Numbered from the stretch's first letter, positions 1-11,539 are shown. The stretch: DNA of 64,000 nt from Hyperoodon ampullatus (GCA_949752795.1 OX457062.1:91811777-91875776); one strand, 5' to 3'. A program made the numbers and translations. Notes: generated from the letters alone by a model not told the origin.

Positions 1-146
1 TACATTTATGGTAATGCTAAGCACAACTGGATGACAATCTATAGGCATTCCGAATTCCACTGACAGGAAAATGACCACAGCAGCCTAAAATGCAAGAAAA
101 GTATCAACAATGATTTACCAAACTGACATCACTCCAGAAGATATTT

Positions 147-159
147 TTTATTTTTTATT
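147..159 (-). promoter_or_regulatory. Candidate distal poly(A) signal pair
   Basis: Two AATAAA hexamers read on the minus strand (154-159 and 147-152). In the gene direction they are followed by a GT-rich stretch around 100-135, which resembles a downstream cleavage element. Hexamers at 643-648 and 906-911 are possible proximal signals. Confidence 0.5.
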
Positions 160-354
160 ATTTTCATTTTTTGCAAAATTGTCTTTCAAATATAAGGTTA
201 CTTTAAAAGAATTCTTTGGTTAAAGTATAATTAAAATAAAAACTAGAGACTCCCCCAAGCCTTTCAATACAGGGTGAAAAATACCCCCCTCTTTCAGCCA
301 TCAGATGGCCATTTAATCAGCCATTCAGATTCTATGAATCTAAATGTAATGGAA

Positions 355-361
355 AACACTG
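355..361 (-). promoter_or_regulatory. Candidate miR-200a/141 seed match in 3' UTR
   Basis: The minus strand reads CAGTGTT, a 7-mer complementary to the AACACUG seed of miR-200a/141. UBASH3B has been reported as a miR-200a target in human cells (from memory), which makes this site plausible. A 7-mer can occur by chance in 3 kb. Confidence 0.4.
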
Positions 362-539
362 TATTCTGAACTCCTTGCTGGGGTGAAGCAATAAGCTCCT
401 AGCTACCATTGCAGTGATGGAGAGGGAGCCTGGGAAAATGAAACCCCCAGCTTGTGCATTAAAATGTGCCAATTATTCTAGTCCACAAAGGAATAGATGT
501 GGCATTTTAAAATCACTGAAACCAAAGTCTATCTGTGAA

Positions 540-547
540 TAATACTG
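540..547 (-). promoter_or_regulatory. Candidate miR-200b/200c/429 8-mer seed match
   Basis: The minus strand reads CAGTATTA, a full 8-mer match to the AAUACUG seed of miR-200b/c/429 with the flanking A. It lies about 180 nt upstream (in gene sense) of the miR-200a/141 match at 355-361. Confidence 0.4.
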
Positions 548-3274
548 AGCCATTAGCGGGTTGATGTGGCACACTTGTGCAGGCAGCAGACTGTTTTGGA
601 CTTTCAATCCCAGATTAAATCCTTTAGTTAATTTTATCTCAGTTTATTTCAAATAACTTTCAATATTAAAAAAAAAAATTTCCTCTCTACAGGAAACCAT
701 TTGCTTCTTCCAATCTGGCATTTCCTTCCTTTCTCCCTTGCTTCCTCACCCCCCTTCTATCTTCCTTCTTTCTCCTAGCCCCCCAAAACATTTGTTAACA
801 AGCATCAGCCTCAGTTCAAAAAAAAACAGCCTGAACTTCGAGTTGTAATAGCAATTTAGAATTTTTAAATGGATATGAAATCATGTAATACAGTTGTCTC
901 TTCCTTTTATTACACATAGATTCAACACAATTTCCAAAGAATTTCTCAACTGGAGTCCAAGTTTAGTTTTTTAATTAGGTAAATGTGAAAAGAGAATTTC
1001 ATGAGAATTCAGATCATTCAGGCCATTTTGATCAACAATCTGGATAAAGCAGAGGAATAAACTCTTTGACTCAAGGTTTTCCACCTAAATTATTCAGAAA
1101 ATTATTTCAGATCTTTGCCTTCCTTTGCTCACACAGATGATGGCCTAAGGCTTTGTCCATATTGGACTAAGGATACTGGACTGTAGCCCAGCTAAACCAA
1201 CCTATCAGGTCATCAAAGGCTTAAGATCATGGAGAAGGAGAGAGGGATAACCTGTTCTGGACTTTGTTCTATACAAGTACAGACCCTGTCCAGAACACAC
1301 TGCTACAAATTTCAAGGAAATCGAATATGAGATGTTCGAGCATTATTCTGAGCATTGAAAGTCCATGAAAATTTGTGGAGAATCTAATAATAAACATTAT
1401 AGATCTGATTACAGTGGATTCACCTAATTACAGATAGAAGAATGACTGGCAGCGACATTGCACTGGCCATACTGTGACTTTTCTTTTAAAACCTTTAATA
1501 TGAGTATTTCCCCCAGTTTAAGATGTAAACTTTTATATTAACCAATCATGTCAGCACAGTTATTTCTAGACCCAAAAGCTGGATCAGTGTTTGTGCAATG
1601 CTGGAAGAAATCAAGATTTGTTTCTTAAAATATAAAATTCATGACATATTTCTCTAAGTGACTTAAAAAAAAAACCTCAACAATAATCCTCTTGCAGATT
1701 AACATACATAGCCAGCATCCTTTCACTTCCTCTTCTTTTCAAGGATCATCAAATTCTAGTTTCAAATAGGAGCATAGATCTATTTTTATATCCCATATGT
1801 TTTCTCCTTTGGGTTTTGAAGCTTGTTTAATGCTACAATATATGCTGATGTGTTTTACATGAATGTTCTCTTTAAAGGGCTGAGATTTCATTTTGCACAT
1901 ATATTCTACAGAGCGAACTATACCATGCCAGACCATTGTCTGCTGCCGTCAACGGTCAGCTAGTCACACAATTAACTAGACATGGATAACTGATGTTTTG
2001 GTTGGACTGTTATTTGTTTTTCTTTTAAATAAACTCCCTCTAAATTCAGGAAGCAAGTGTGATGAGATACCACAGGACGTGGCTCTCCCAACTTTCCTTA
2101 AGTAGCCCTACCTACCTCTTTTAAATTACCACAGCAAAACAAACAAACAAATAAAAACGACAGCACAAGCAGCAGTGCAGTCGTGACTCTCATCATTTAA
2201 GTTAGTTCCCTGACTTCATAACACATCTCTGGATGTAACTGATGCATTTGTGGGTGTTCTGTTATGGCTGACACGTACTGTAAGTGTACAATGACCTGAC
2301 CCTTGGTACGGTTGTAACGACGTCCATATTGCACAAGAATGAGCTTCTTGCTGACTCAAAGGATGTATTTCACATACATCTGAAAATGTCAACATCCTTA
2401 ACCAGTTAACATGGTCTAGACTCTCGGGGCAAAGACAAGTAGATCACGGTGATTCAGAAGTCCTGTGGCTCGTTAGGCTGGACACGAGTAACTCCTCTGA
2501 TATATTTGGCAAGTTGGTTGCGCCCACAATGGAATACTTCACACGTTTATCTTATCTTCCTCCTGAGTATCCAAAAGTGCTTTGGAGAGTAAAAATGCTG
2601 TCTCCCCATTTCACAGATAGATAGAAGCAAGGGGGTAGGACAGTAGCAAAAAGCCGTAGTCAGCTTTTCTCTAGAGAAAATGTGATGTGGCGGTACCAGG
2701 GTGGAGGTTAGAGTCCTCCAGCAGATGGCCTGGGCCAGCAGCACTGGTGTGTGGGTCATACTGAGGGTAGAAATTGATGGGAAACCGCATGTTTTCTAAT
2801 CACCTTAAAAGAATTCTGCAGCTTGGTTTTAACTGGAACATGGAGTTAAAAAGAAAAGAAAATCCCATCACTGGACTGGCAGCTTGGTGTCCCTCCAGCT
2901 GGATTTTCCTGCATCCTTCCCTCAGAGTGGGCTGGCAGCTCTCTTTGGGAGGACCCAGGCTCCTTAGTCAGCACAGATGGAAGGGAGGAAACATCCTCTG
3001 CTGTAGCAGGTGCCCCTGTATAGGAAGACAATTCTTGAAAGCCTTGTTAGCGAGGCAAGAGTCCAGGGAGAATGAATGTTTTCCCTGAATCAAGTCTTTC
3101 TCTCCTTGACATGGTCTCATCCTCAGAACGTGAACGCCTGAAAGGAAATATGCTGAATTATTCTGAGCTGTCCACTTAGGATGTGGTGCAGACTTTCCCG
3201 CTGTTACTAAGTACACAAAATGACACTTCTCCCAAAGCCTTCCTCAAGTCTTTTCTTCTTGTTCGCTCATGCGG

Positions 3275-3412
3275 TTATTCTTGCAGCAGGGTCTCTCTCC
3301 AGTTGAAGCCCCCAGTTGGTCCATGGGTAAGAGGGAGGATTGGTGGGTCTGTCAGCTGCCAGATTCCAGTTTCTCCTAATTCTTCACAGGAACAAAACCC
3401 CAAGTAGGGGAT
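3275..3412 (-). CDS. UBASH3B: UBASH3B exon 14, coding part with stop
   Basis: The last coding exon begins IPYLGFCSCEELGE and ends FNWRETLLQE followed by TAA at 3277-3275. That is 45 codons plus stop, residues 605-649 in human-equivalent numbering. The acceptor is cttcag at 3413-3418, and phase 0 matches the exon 13 donor. This is the C-terminal tail of the histidine-phosphatase domain, which contributes to dimerisation in the known STS-1 structures. The peptide looks identical to the human one as I remember it. The exon then runs on into the probable 3' UTR. Confidence 0.95.
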   Translation of the reverse strand: MPYLGFCSCEELGETGIWQLTDPPILPLTHGPTGGFNWRETLLQE

Positions 3413-4608
3413 CTGAAGTAAGATAGTAAAAAAGGGAAAAGAGAAAACAGAGGTTGAGTGCTTTAACTTTTACCTAGACGAAGGAAAATTCAAAGGAATG
3501 GATAAGGGCTTTGTAGGCAAGCATCCCCTCCGAAATATTGAAAATGAAATGGATAGAACTGATAAATTAGAAGGAAGAGTATTTACAATGCAAGAGGATT
3601 CTTCAGAAGGATGCATTAAACGGTGAGCTCTTCTAGTGCAATTATTTATAGATGGTTTCTATGTAGCACGGGAGGAAAAAAAGGAACTCATGTATAAAGC
3701 TAAGGTGCTAGGAGTTCATTCCTAATTGCAAGTCAAGCTGAAAACACAGCTCAAACATTTCTGAAATTATACTTGGACAATGGGAAAGATGATTAAGTTT
3801 TAAGAATTTGTTTTATCCTGCTTTTTCTTTCATTTTTTGGCATGTGTAACTAACATTCAGAGCTGAAGCTGTGCCCTTTCTAACTTCAGTAAGCATGGCA
3901 TTTCAAAACTTATTTGTGTGTGTGTCCAGAGTTGCATGTATGAACAAGACAAAAATCTCTGCCCTCAAGCAGCTTACAGACTAATGGGAAGGACAGACAC
4001 ATAAGTAAGTTTTTAAAAAAATGAGAAAAGAATTGCCATCAAGTTTGAACCAGGTTCTCTGGGGACAGTTACAGGAAGCATATAACTCAGCCTGGAGGGA
4101 AGTGTATGTGGGAGGGTGGCTGATGGGAAAACCTCTTCCACAGGCATGAGAAGGAAGAATCCAGATGTGTTGGTCAGCCTGGTGGGTTTTCTGTCTCGCT
4201 GCCTTGTTCCTGGGTTTGCCTTTCAGCCTGATCATTTTGAATCACTGCTTCCTTTGGCCTGTCCACTAGGACCTCTCTTCCAGCTGAGCTGTCAGATGCT
4301 GTGTTTTGGCCCACATACCTCCTCCGTATCCGTTCCATGGTCCCACAGGGAAATCCAGACAATTTGCTTATGATTCTTAGCTACTTCTTAAATTTTAGCT
4401 CTTAGAAGCTAGAAGTAGCTTGAACACATCTTTTTCTCTTACCCAAGGCGTGATAAAGCACCTTAAACAGAGCCCCATTCAATACACCTTGGTTGACTAA
4501 ACCAGTAAATGTACCTTCCCAGCTCCAAAGAACTCCGCTATCAGCCAGCACTGAACCATTCTGAAACTCCAAGGCCCCACAGGCCGCTGAAATGCAAGCA
4601 GGAATTAC
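3413..4608 (-). other. UBASH3B intron 13
   Basis: This 1196 bp intron has GT-AG borders (donor gtaatt, acceptor cag). It holds no SINE. A stretch around 3940-4010 resembles an ancient mammal-wide repeat. Nothing else was recognised. Confidence 0.85.
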
Positions 4609-4718
4609 CTTTCGGACCATTTGTACAAAGTCCTTGGAGTTCTGAGGTGACAGGCCCTGAAGTTGGCAGGTACACGCTTCAAGGGAAGATGCGTGGGCCA
4701 CAATCAGGATGTTATTTC
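4609..4718 (-). CDS. UBASH3B: UBASH3B exon 13 (phosphatase, second catalytic His)
   Basis: 110 bp encode G568 (split) and residues 569-604. The sequence begins NNILIVAHASSLEACTC and ends FVQMVRK. The His of IVAHASS is residue 576, equivalent to mouse STS-1 His565, the second catalytic histidine of the PGM-like 2-His phosphatase fold. The acceptor follows a strong C/T tract (gcccccag) and the donor is AAG|gtaatt. The exon enters in phase 2 (two bases complete G568) and leaves in phase 0. Residues look identical to human UBASH3B as remembered. Confidence 0.95.
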
Positions 4719-4889
4719 CTGGGGGCAAAAAAGCAAGGACTGAAAAGACTGTTTCTATAAAGACATATGTAAACCCTGTAAGTACTGAAGCCAAGTGTTC
4801 CAGGGAGAGGCAAACATTTTCAAGGAGACAATTCGGCCAAAAAGCAATATTTTGAAAATGCTTTGTATTGTTAAGGCGGCCTAATGTCA

Positions 4890-4936
4890 TTAAAAACAAA
4901 AAACAAACAAACAAAAACAACAAAAAAACCCAACAG
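4890..4936. repeat. A-rich simple repeat (CAAA)n
   Basis: A run of AAAC/AAAAC units sits next to the exon 13 acceptor side of intron 12. It could be a degraded retroposon tail, but no body is attached. Confidence 0.7.
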
Positions 4937-4984
4937 CAAACCTACTTTTAATCTTTAAGTAATTAGATTCACAGGAGGTAACAA

Positions 4985-5130
4985 ATACATATTTTACATA
5001 TGAAATATACATGTGTATATTTTATATATACTGTATATACATATTATATAATATGTATATACATATACACATATATATACATATATATACAATATGTATC
5101 TTGCATATATTACTATACACACACGCACTG
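4985..5130. repeat. TA/TACA microsatellite with perfect palindrome
   Basis: About 145 bp of alternating pyrimidine-purine TA and TACA units. At its core, positions 5032-5063 form an exact 32 bp palindrome with arms 5032-5047 and 5048-5063 and no spacer. The tract is likely to be length-variable. Confidence 0.85.
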
Positions 5131-6150
5131 GGTAGGTCCCATGCACCCTTCACACAGCCCCTCTGATAGTAACATCTTGCCTAAGGTACACTATCAAAAC
5201 TAGGAAATGAGCACTGGTATAATGCACGTAGCCTATTCAGATTTCGCCAGCTTTAGCCAAGTCTATCACATGTGGAGCTTTTGGGAACCACCACCTCAAT
5301 CAAGATACAAAAGTGTTCTATGTCTACAGGGCTCTCTGCTATTACTTCTAATATATTATAGTTTTTGATGTTGCCCTTGTAGAGCCGTGAGCACCTGAGA
5401 CTTTCTGGCTGATGGAACATGCTGAGTTTCTTTGCAGTGGGGATGGGTGGTACCGCAGGGGTGGTCATGAAGTGAGTGGCTTACAAGTGATAACTGAAAG
5501 GTGGGAACCATCCACGATACTGTGGACCAGGGCTACCCACTGTTTACATTCTGGTGTATGTAAATCCAGCCTTTGCTCTATGAAGATAAATATTTTAACT
5601 TTTAGTGGGGGATGGGAATGTGCAGACTCTTTTGTAATCTGCCCTTTTTACTACAAATATTACAGTCCTACACATCATTAAATATTTGAGTTCAATGATT
5701 ATAAAATTCAGGGGCAGACTTGAGTCATACAGGACACAGCTCTTGGCTGGTGGTAGTAGTGACGGTAGGTGTATTTGTGTCGGTGTGTTTGTGTGTAGGT
5801 GTCCATGCTCCTGGATCAAATTATAGGCGAAACAGTGTTATGGTAAAGAACTTCTGGAAACTGTAATAGGGAACCTCCTTCAGAGAGTGGAAGATAAATA
5901 GCTGAAATGCAGAATTCTGTTATTTCATAGAGTAACTAAGTCTGATGTATTTCCATGGAATATCTACCATTTGAGGTACTCAAGAGAATAGTACAAATTT
6001 AACATGAAAGTATCTATAAGAGAGTCTGGAAATATTTTTCTTTCCTACTAAGCAAGTTTGTCAAAGCACGTTGAACCGTCTTGAATAGCCGATTAACCAT
6101 GGTGGAAAAATGATCACAGATTTAACTATGGAGTCCAAAATAATACCTAC

Positions 6151-6257
6151 CTTTACTTTTACATTCACTTATTATTTCCTTTGTTACTTGGAAACTTCTA
6201 CTGATATAGGTGTCATAGGATTCCGAAACCACTAATTTGCTGACTGGAATGTGAGGT
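6151..6257 (-). CDS. UBASH3B: UBASH3B exon 12 (phosphatase domain)
   Basis: 107 bp encode R532 (split) and residues 533-567, starting PHIPVSKLVVSESYDTY and ending SECKSK, plus the first base of G568. The acceptor is ctattgcag and the donor AAAG|gtaggt. The segment is an alpha/beta part of the histidine-phosphatase fold between the catalytic Glu (exon 11) and His (exon 13). One conservative difference from the human sequence (Val for Ile in PHIP-V/I) is noted from memory. Confidence 0.95.
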
Positions 6258-6689
6258 CTGCAATAGAAAAATGAACAAAGGCATTGAAAGCATTTTGATC
6301 CCAAGACAAAGCAACTGACATTACTCTAAGTTTTATTTCAAGACCTTTCTAAAGTTCCCATATTTCTGTTATCCATTTCCCTAGAAAGGATGGAGGCATA
6401 GGGAACAGTATTTCAACTATGTAGAAGCGGGGTCCTAATATGCAGAAATAAAGGCCACGTGTGCATGGTGTCAAAGTGACCAGCTGAAAAATGAAACATT
6501 CAGTTCAGGTTTCCCTCGCAGGATAACTCATAGCAGTTTGACTAATTTTACTGACAGTCAGTCCCAGGTCACATAAATAAGAGGAAGCAAAGCAGAGGTT
6601 AGATCTCTTTATCTATTTAAATCACCAGAGATTTCCCAAGCCTCTAGTAGACTTGCACATGATAAGCAGTAAGGATAAGTTTTACTTAA

Positions 6690-7262
6690 TCTTTTTCCAG
6701 TTTTATTGGGATTTCATTGATGTATAACATGGTGTAAGTTTAAGGGTATACAATGTATTGATTTGATACATTTATACATTGCAAAATGATGACCACCATA
6801 GTCTTAGCTAACACCTCCATTATGTCACATTTTCTTTTTGGTGGTGAGAACATTTAAGCTTTACTCTCTCAGCAACTTTCAAGAATATAATACAGTATTG
6901 TTAACTATCATCACAATGCTGTACATTAGATCCCCAGAATGTATTCAGCTTTTAACTGTAAGTTTGTACCCCTTTGACCAGTCTCTCCCTACTTCCCCCT
7001 CCCCACGGTCCCATGGGTGTCCATGCTACTCTACTGTCTGTTTCTCTGAGCTTGGCTTTTTTAGATTCCACATATAAGTGATATTATATGGAGATATCTC
7101 TGTGAGATCTTGTTTTCATTTCCTTTGGATATACCCCAGAAGTGGGATTGCTGGATCATATGGTAGTTCTGTTTTTAATTTTTTGTGGACCCTCCATAGT
7201 GTTTCCATAGTGGTTGTACCAGTTTACATTCCCACCAACAGTGCACAAGGATCCCTTTTCTC
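6690..7262 (-). mobile_element. L1 3'-end fragment
   Basis: The reverse complement matches the familiar mammalian L1 ORF2-end/3' UTR text, including the stretch resembling GATCCAGCAATCCCACTTC (around 7135-7160). It is old and truncated. At about 7262 the L1-derived sequence switches to the opposite orientation. Confidence 0.75.
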
Positions 7263-7341
7263 AATAGAACTACCACATGACCCAGCAATCCCACTACTGG
7301 GCCTATACCCTGAGAAAACCATAATTCAAAAAGAGACATGC
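7262..7341 (+). mobile_element. Small L1 fragment in opposite orientation
   Basis: About 80 bp of plus-sense L1 ORF2-end sequence (ACCCAGCAATCCCACTACTG region). It overlaps in content with part of the flanking minus-strand L1, so it is a separate copy and not a simple 5' inversion of that one. Confidence 0.65.
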
Positions 7342-7662
7342 GGGCTTCCCTGGTGGTGCAGTGGTTAAGAATCTGCCTGCCAATGCAGGGAACATGGGTT
7401 CGAGCCCTGGTCCAGGAAGATCCCACATGCCACGGAGCAACTAAGCCCATGCGCCACAACTACTGAGCCTGCATGCTGCAACTACTGAGCCTGCATGCTG
7501 CAACTACTGAAGCCTGTGTGCCTAGAGCCCGTGCTCTGCAACAAGAGAAGCCACCACAATGAGAAGCCCGTGCACCGTAACCAAGAGTAGCCCCTGCTCG
7601 CCGCAACTAGAGAAAGCCTGCACGCAGCAACGAAGACCCAACACAGCCAAAAAAAAAAAAAA
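7342..7662 (+). mobile_element. CHR-type tRNA-derived SINE
   Basis: It starts gggcttccctggtggtgcag (A-box region), has a B box like ggttcgagccc, and carries tandem CAACTACTGAAGCC-like body units and a poly(A) tail at 7649-7662. It is inserted in the L1 composite. No clear target-site duplication was found. Confidence 0.9.
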
Positions 7663-8525
7663 GATCTTGCTGTGATTTACATCAGAGAGTGTTCTGCCTA
7701 TGTTCTTCTCTAAGAGTTTTATAGTGTCCGGCCTTACATTTAGGTCTTTGATCCATTTTGAGTTTATTTTTGTGCACAATTGACTTCTGTATGTTGATTT
7801 TGTATCCTGCAACTTTGCTGAATTTGTTGATTAGTTCTGACAGTTCTAGGATTTTCAGAGCCTTTAGGATTTCCTATATATAAGATCACGTCATCTGCAA
7901 ACAAAGAGAGTTTCACTTCTTCTTTTCCAATTTGGATGCCTTTTATTTATTTACCTTGCCTAATTGCTCTGGCGAGAACTTCCAGAACTATGCTGAATAG
8001 CAGTGCTGAGAGTGGCCATGCTTGTCTTTTTCCTAATCTTAGAGGAAAAGCTTTCAACCTTTCATCATTGAGTACGATGTTAGCTGTGGGCTTGCCATAA
8101 ATTGCCTTTATTATGTTTAGATATGTTCCTTCTATACCCAATCTGTTGAACAATTTTTATCATGAAGAGGATGGTGTATATTGTCAAATGCTTTTTCTGC
8201 ATCTACTGAGATGATCATATAATTTTTATCATCTTTTTCTACTAATGTGGTGTATCACATTTATTGATTTTTGTATGTTGCACCATCCTTGCAACCCAGG
8301 GATAAATCCCACTTGATTATGGTGTATGATCCTTTTGATGTGCTGTTGAATTTGGTTTGCTAATATTTTGTTGAGAATATTGGCCTGTAGTTCTCTTTTC
8401 TTGTAGTATTTTTATCTGGCTTTGGTATCAGGGTAATGCTGGTCTCATAAAATGACATGGGGAGTTGTAAGGATAGGTTTTTAAAGGAGATATTAGGTCC
8501 ATTGGATTTGTGAGCTAATAACGCT
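7663..8525 (-). pseudogene. L1 ORF2 (reverse transcriptase) relic
   Basis: Minus-strand sequence encodes a recognisable L1 reverse-transcriptase segment (8153-7947) with the motif [14 protein letters not shown] and an upstream [15 protein letters not shown] stretch. The rest carries stops and truncations. It is a dead retrotransposon fragment and has no link to UBASH3B function. Confidence 0.85.
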
Positions 8526-8950
8526 TCACCGGCCTTTCCTTTTCTTTCTTAGTTTGAACACAGACCACATACCTGGCAGTTGGAGAAGTCCAGGGAACAT
8601 AAAGATGAAGAAAACCCAATTTCTACGTTTGAGGAGTTCTGTGTGTGTGGTTGGGGTGAGTAAGCTATTGATGTAAATGATAATTATGACACAATGTACA
8701 AACGCATATAAGAGGATGGTCGAAGCAGGGCCCTCCGATCCTGGTGACCCTGAATGTCTTCAATCCCAGTCACTTCCACCTTCCTTTGCTATTTAGTTTT
8801 CTGGTCTATGAGGTGTTTACCTTGTTTTTGAGTACAACTGTGTCATATTTTCTATTTTCTTATTTTGTCTTTCATTGTTGGTATTTAGTGCATGGAGGTG
8901 CTAGTGAGTTCTCAGAGTGAATTCTCATGGCTTCTGCATCAGAATACATT

Positions 8951-8968
8951 GCTGCTGCTGCTGCTGCT
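8951..8968 (+). repeat. (GCT)6 trinucleotide run
   Basis: Six uninterrupted GCT units in intronic sequence. Confidence 0.95.
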
Positions 8969-9039
8969 AAGATTTACTGAGAGGTTCCCATGTGTCAGGC
9001 TCTGCGCAAAGCGCCCTACTTACGTTCTTTGAACATAGC

Positions 9040-9172
9040 CCACCTAGCAACCCTTTTGCAAATTCTGAGTTTATGGATGACAAAACTAAGGCTTAGAAAG
9101 GCTACAGCTGACTTGCCTTTGCTTACATCATTAGCAACTCTTAGAGCCCGGATTTGAACCTGTATCTGAGGT
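9040..9172 (-). mobile_element. MIR fragment
   Basis: It resembles the MIR core read in reverse: tttatggatgacaaaactaa, then a ggcttagaaagg block, then gagcccggatttgaacc. The copy is diverged and the borders are approximate. Confidence 0.55.
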
Positions 9173-11236
9173 TAATACCTATAAAGTTATCCCTCACCCT
9201 GGATGGCTTCTGACAGTGCCCTCCTCAAAGCTGCCCTCTGTGCACTTGGGTTTACTGTCTGGAGAGGAAGCATGCTGTTCCATTTGAAGGTAACTTGCCT
9301 TCATCTAAATAACATTCTCTCTGCAAGCATACTATTTCTCCTAGAAAACAGCCTTCTGAATCTTACAACACCCCGGGTGATAGGGAGAAACATGAATCCC
9401 CACTCATTAGGGATGTGCCTCGGTGTTCTGGAGCAAACCCTTTCTTCCCATCCCTACTTCTCATCCAGTTCCATTACCATTTACATCACCTGGTTTCCCA
9501 GGACCCCTCCCCCAACACACACACATACACACTGTGACAAAAGGCCTCTTTGGTTCAGGGAGTCACTGCAAGGGTGAAACCACACTGTAATATACAAGAT
9601 TTGCGTAAGTGAAGAGTTGGTAGATGCTAGAATCCAGTTCCTCCTGATCAGTTCTTGCCTTGAAGTTGAACCCATGAATGGCTTCCATGTTTGAACGAGC
9701 CCTGAAGGGGATGGGACAGTCCAAGCTTTCTCACTCCTGTCAGCAGCATCCTGCTTCTAGCCGCACCTGCAGGATCCCTGTACTATTCTGGGACTCAGGT
9801 GGGCCTCCAACCACCAACTAGACCTGGCATCCAGAGCTCTGGGTACACAGGTAGTACCCTTGGGATAGTATTCTCCCGTGTATACGCTCCTCTCCCCAGC
9901 CGACTTTGGTCCAGACTGTAGAGCAGCCTTCTGCTCTGAGTCCCACACCAAAGTTTGATTTGTTGTCTCTCTAATACGCCAGATCCATGGCTCCCCCATC
10001 CCCTTTTCTGTACCTCCCCCAGTCAGGGTCCTGTTCTGAAGCCTCATGCCACTGGTGTGTATTTTGTTTTTTCTGCCTTGCTCCTTCCTGCCTAGCTCCA
10101 CTGGGGCTGCTTTCTACACCCAGCCCTCAGGATGGGTCTTGTTGCCCGTGGCTGACGCTTGGATATAGGTCACCAGCCTAAATCCACCTTCCAGCCCCTC
10201 CTCCCTCCTGTTCAAGGCGACAGGGAGGGACCTATGAGCAGTGTTTGCTTGACTTATAATACCCTGCCTGTCGGTTCTTGCCCCTCTGAGCATCACCATG
10301 TTTCTTCAATCATTTGGGCACCACTACCTGCTTCAGAAGGCCTGCTCACTTGACATAATTAATTTCAGAGTGAATTTGACTCTAGGGGCTGTGCCTCTCA
10401 CATGCTTGATGGGTGAATTTCACGACTGATTTATAGAATTAGAGGCTTAATCTCACCACCACCCCCCAAGCCCCAACACAAAATGGTTGAATAGAACTTT
10501 GATTTGTTTGTAGAGGAAAAGGAAATCTGGAATATGAACCGTGTCCTGACCCCCAGGTTCCTGGCATTCATCCTTCTGTTCATACTACTGGTGGGGTATG
10601 TGTCTGTGTGTGCATTGAAGGCTCAGGTAGAATGATTCTGGGGACCTTTGTAAATAGCTTGGGAAGAATTGCAGGATGCACTTAAAGGGGAATCTGAAGG
10701 CATAGTGGGGCTGGGTGGGGCTGGGTGGTAGGTGAGCAAAGTCATTTTACCAATGTTGGCAGTAACTTGTTCTCTTTCCAGGGCAGAGGGATGATGGCTG
10801 TTGGCATGGGGACAATCATTTATTGCTGCTTCCCAAGGAACAGAAAAACAGTGGCCATAGAGTAGGTAGGACAAAATGTGAATTATTTCAGTAGGGGATC
10901 TGATTGATTGATTTAATCTTATTTTTGAGGAATGCTCATTACTTAAGGCAAGAAGCAGCACACATTAATTAATTAATGGGGTTACCTGAGGTCTTATTTG
11001 CAAAGCCAAAAATTAGTATGGAAGAAAAGATATTCTCTCCTACCTTAGCCAGAAACTCACATTGCTTCATTTGAGGTTTGGGTAGGTATTTGAAATGAAA
11101 GGTCAAGGGATAGCACAAGGAAGAAAGTTTTGCTTATATTGGTCACTTGTTCCAAACTCTGTTTTAAGAAATGCATTTAATTCCCCACTGTAAGGGTTGT
11201 GAATATCTGTCCTTCTTCAAAGACATTTTACAAATG

Positions 11237-11469
11237 TCTGGGTGGATTTTTTTTTAACACTCAACCTAAAACTTTATTGCACACTGACAAGATAATCAGA
11301 TATATTTTAAACACTTAATAGGAACAACTAACAAAAATATTTAAACCAAATACAGGGGTTAGAGAGAAAAATATCATCGCTTACTAAAAATATTTAAAAT
11401 AAATATTGCTATAAAGAACACAAAAAGCATTTTTTTATCACGTCACTAAGAAACTCTGAGTGGATTTTT
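11237..11469 (-). pseudogene. Retrocopied mRNA 3' end (unknown source) with TSD
   Basis: The insert 11252-11454 reads on the minus strand as a mRNA 3' end. An AATAAA hexamer (11278-11273) lies 17 nt before a short poly(A) (poly-T at 11247-11255 on plus). Near-perfect 15 bp duplications flank it: tctgggtggattttt at 11237-11251 and tctgagtggattttt at 11455-11469. This is the signature of L1-mediated retroposition. The roughly 200 nt AT-rich body is not a SINE I recognise and has no coding content, so it is probably a 5'-truncated 3' UTR copy. The parent gene is not identified. Confidence 0.7.
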
Positions 11470-11539
11470 GATGGTTAATGTAACTATGTTACAATCTACA
11501 AACACTTCTTTCTAATAATAGTCTAATGGAAAAAGCAGA

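Larger units (their letters stand above)
1..3274 (-). other. UBASH3B: Probable 3' UTR of UBASH3B
   Basis: This AT-rich stretch directly follows the stop codon. It contains none of the SINE or L1 insertions that are frequent elsewhere in the window, as expected for a constrained transcribed UTR. The only minus-strand AATAAA hexamers lie in its distal part (906-911, 643-648, 154-159, 147-152), so a UTR of roughly 2.4 to 3.1 kb is likely. No coding potential was recognised; the short open frames here are unremarkable. The UTR extent is inference from sequence, not from transcript data. Confidence 0.65.
4719..6150 (-). other. UBASH3B intron 12
   Basis: This 1432 bp intron has donor gtaggt and acceptor cag. 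It carries an A-rich stretch at 4890-4935 and a TA/CA microsatellite at 4985-5130. No transposon was recognised. Confidence 0.85.

Noticed and set aside
4402..4923. Minus-strand open frame of 173 codons as a gene of its own
   Set aside because: Only 4718-4609 is coding (UBASH3B exon 13); the rest is flanking intron that happens to be open.
7947..8153. A functional reverse transcriptase gene
   Set aside because: It is a short L1 ORF2 remnant with stops on both sides.
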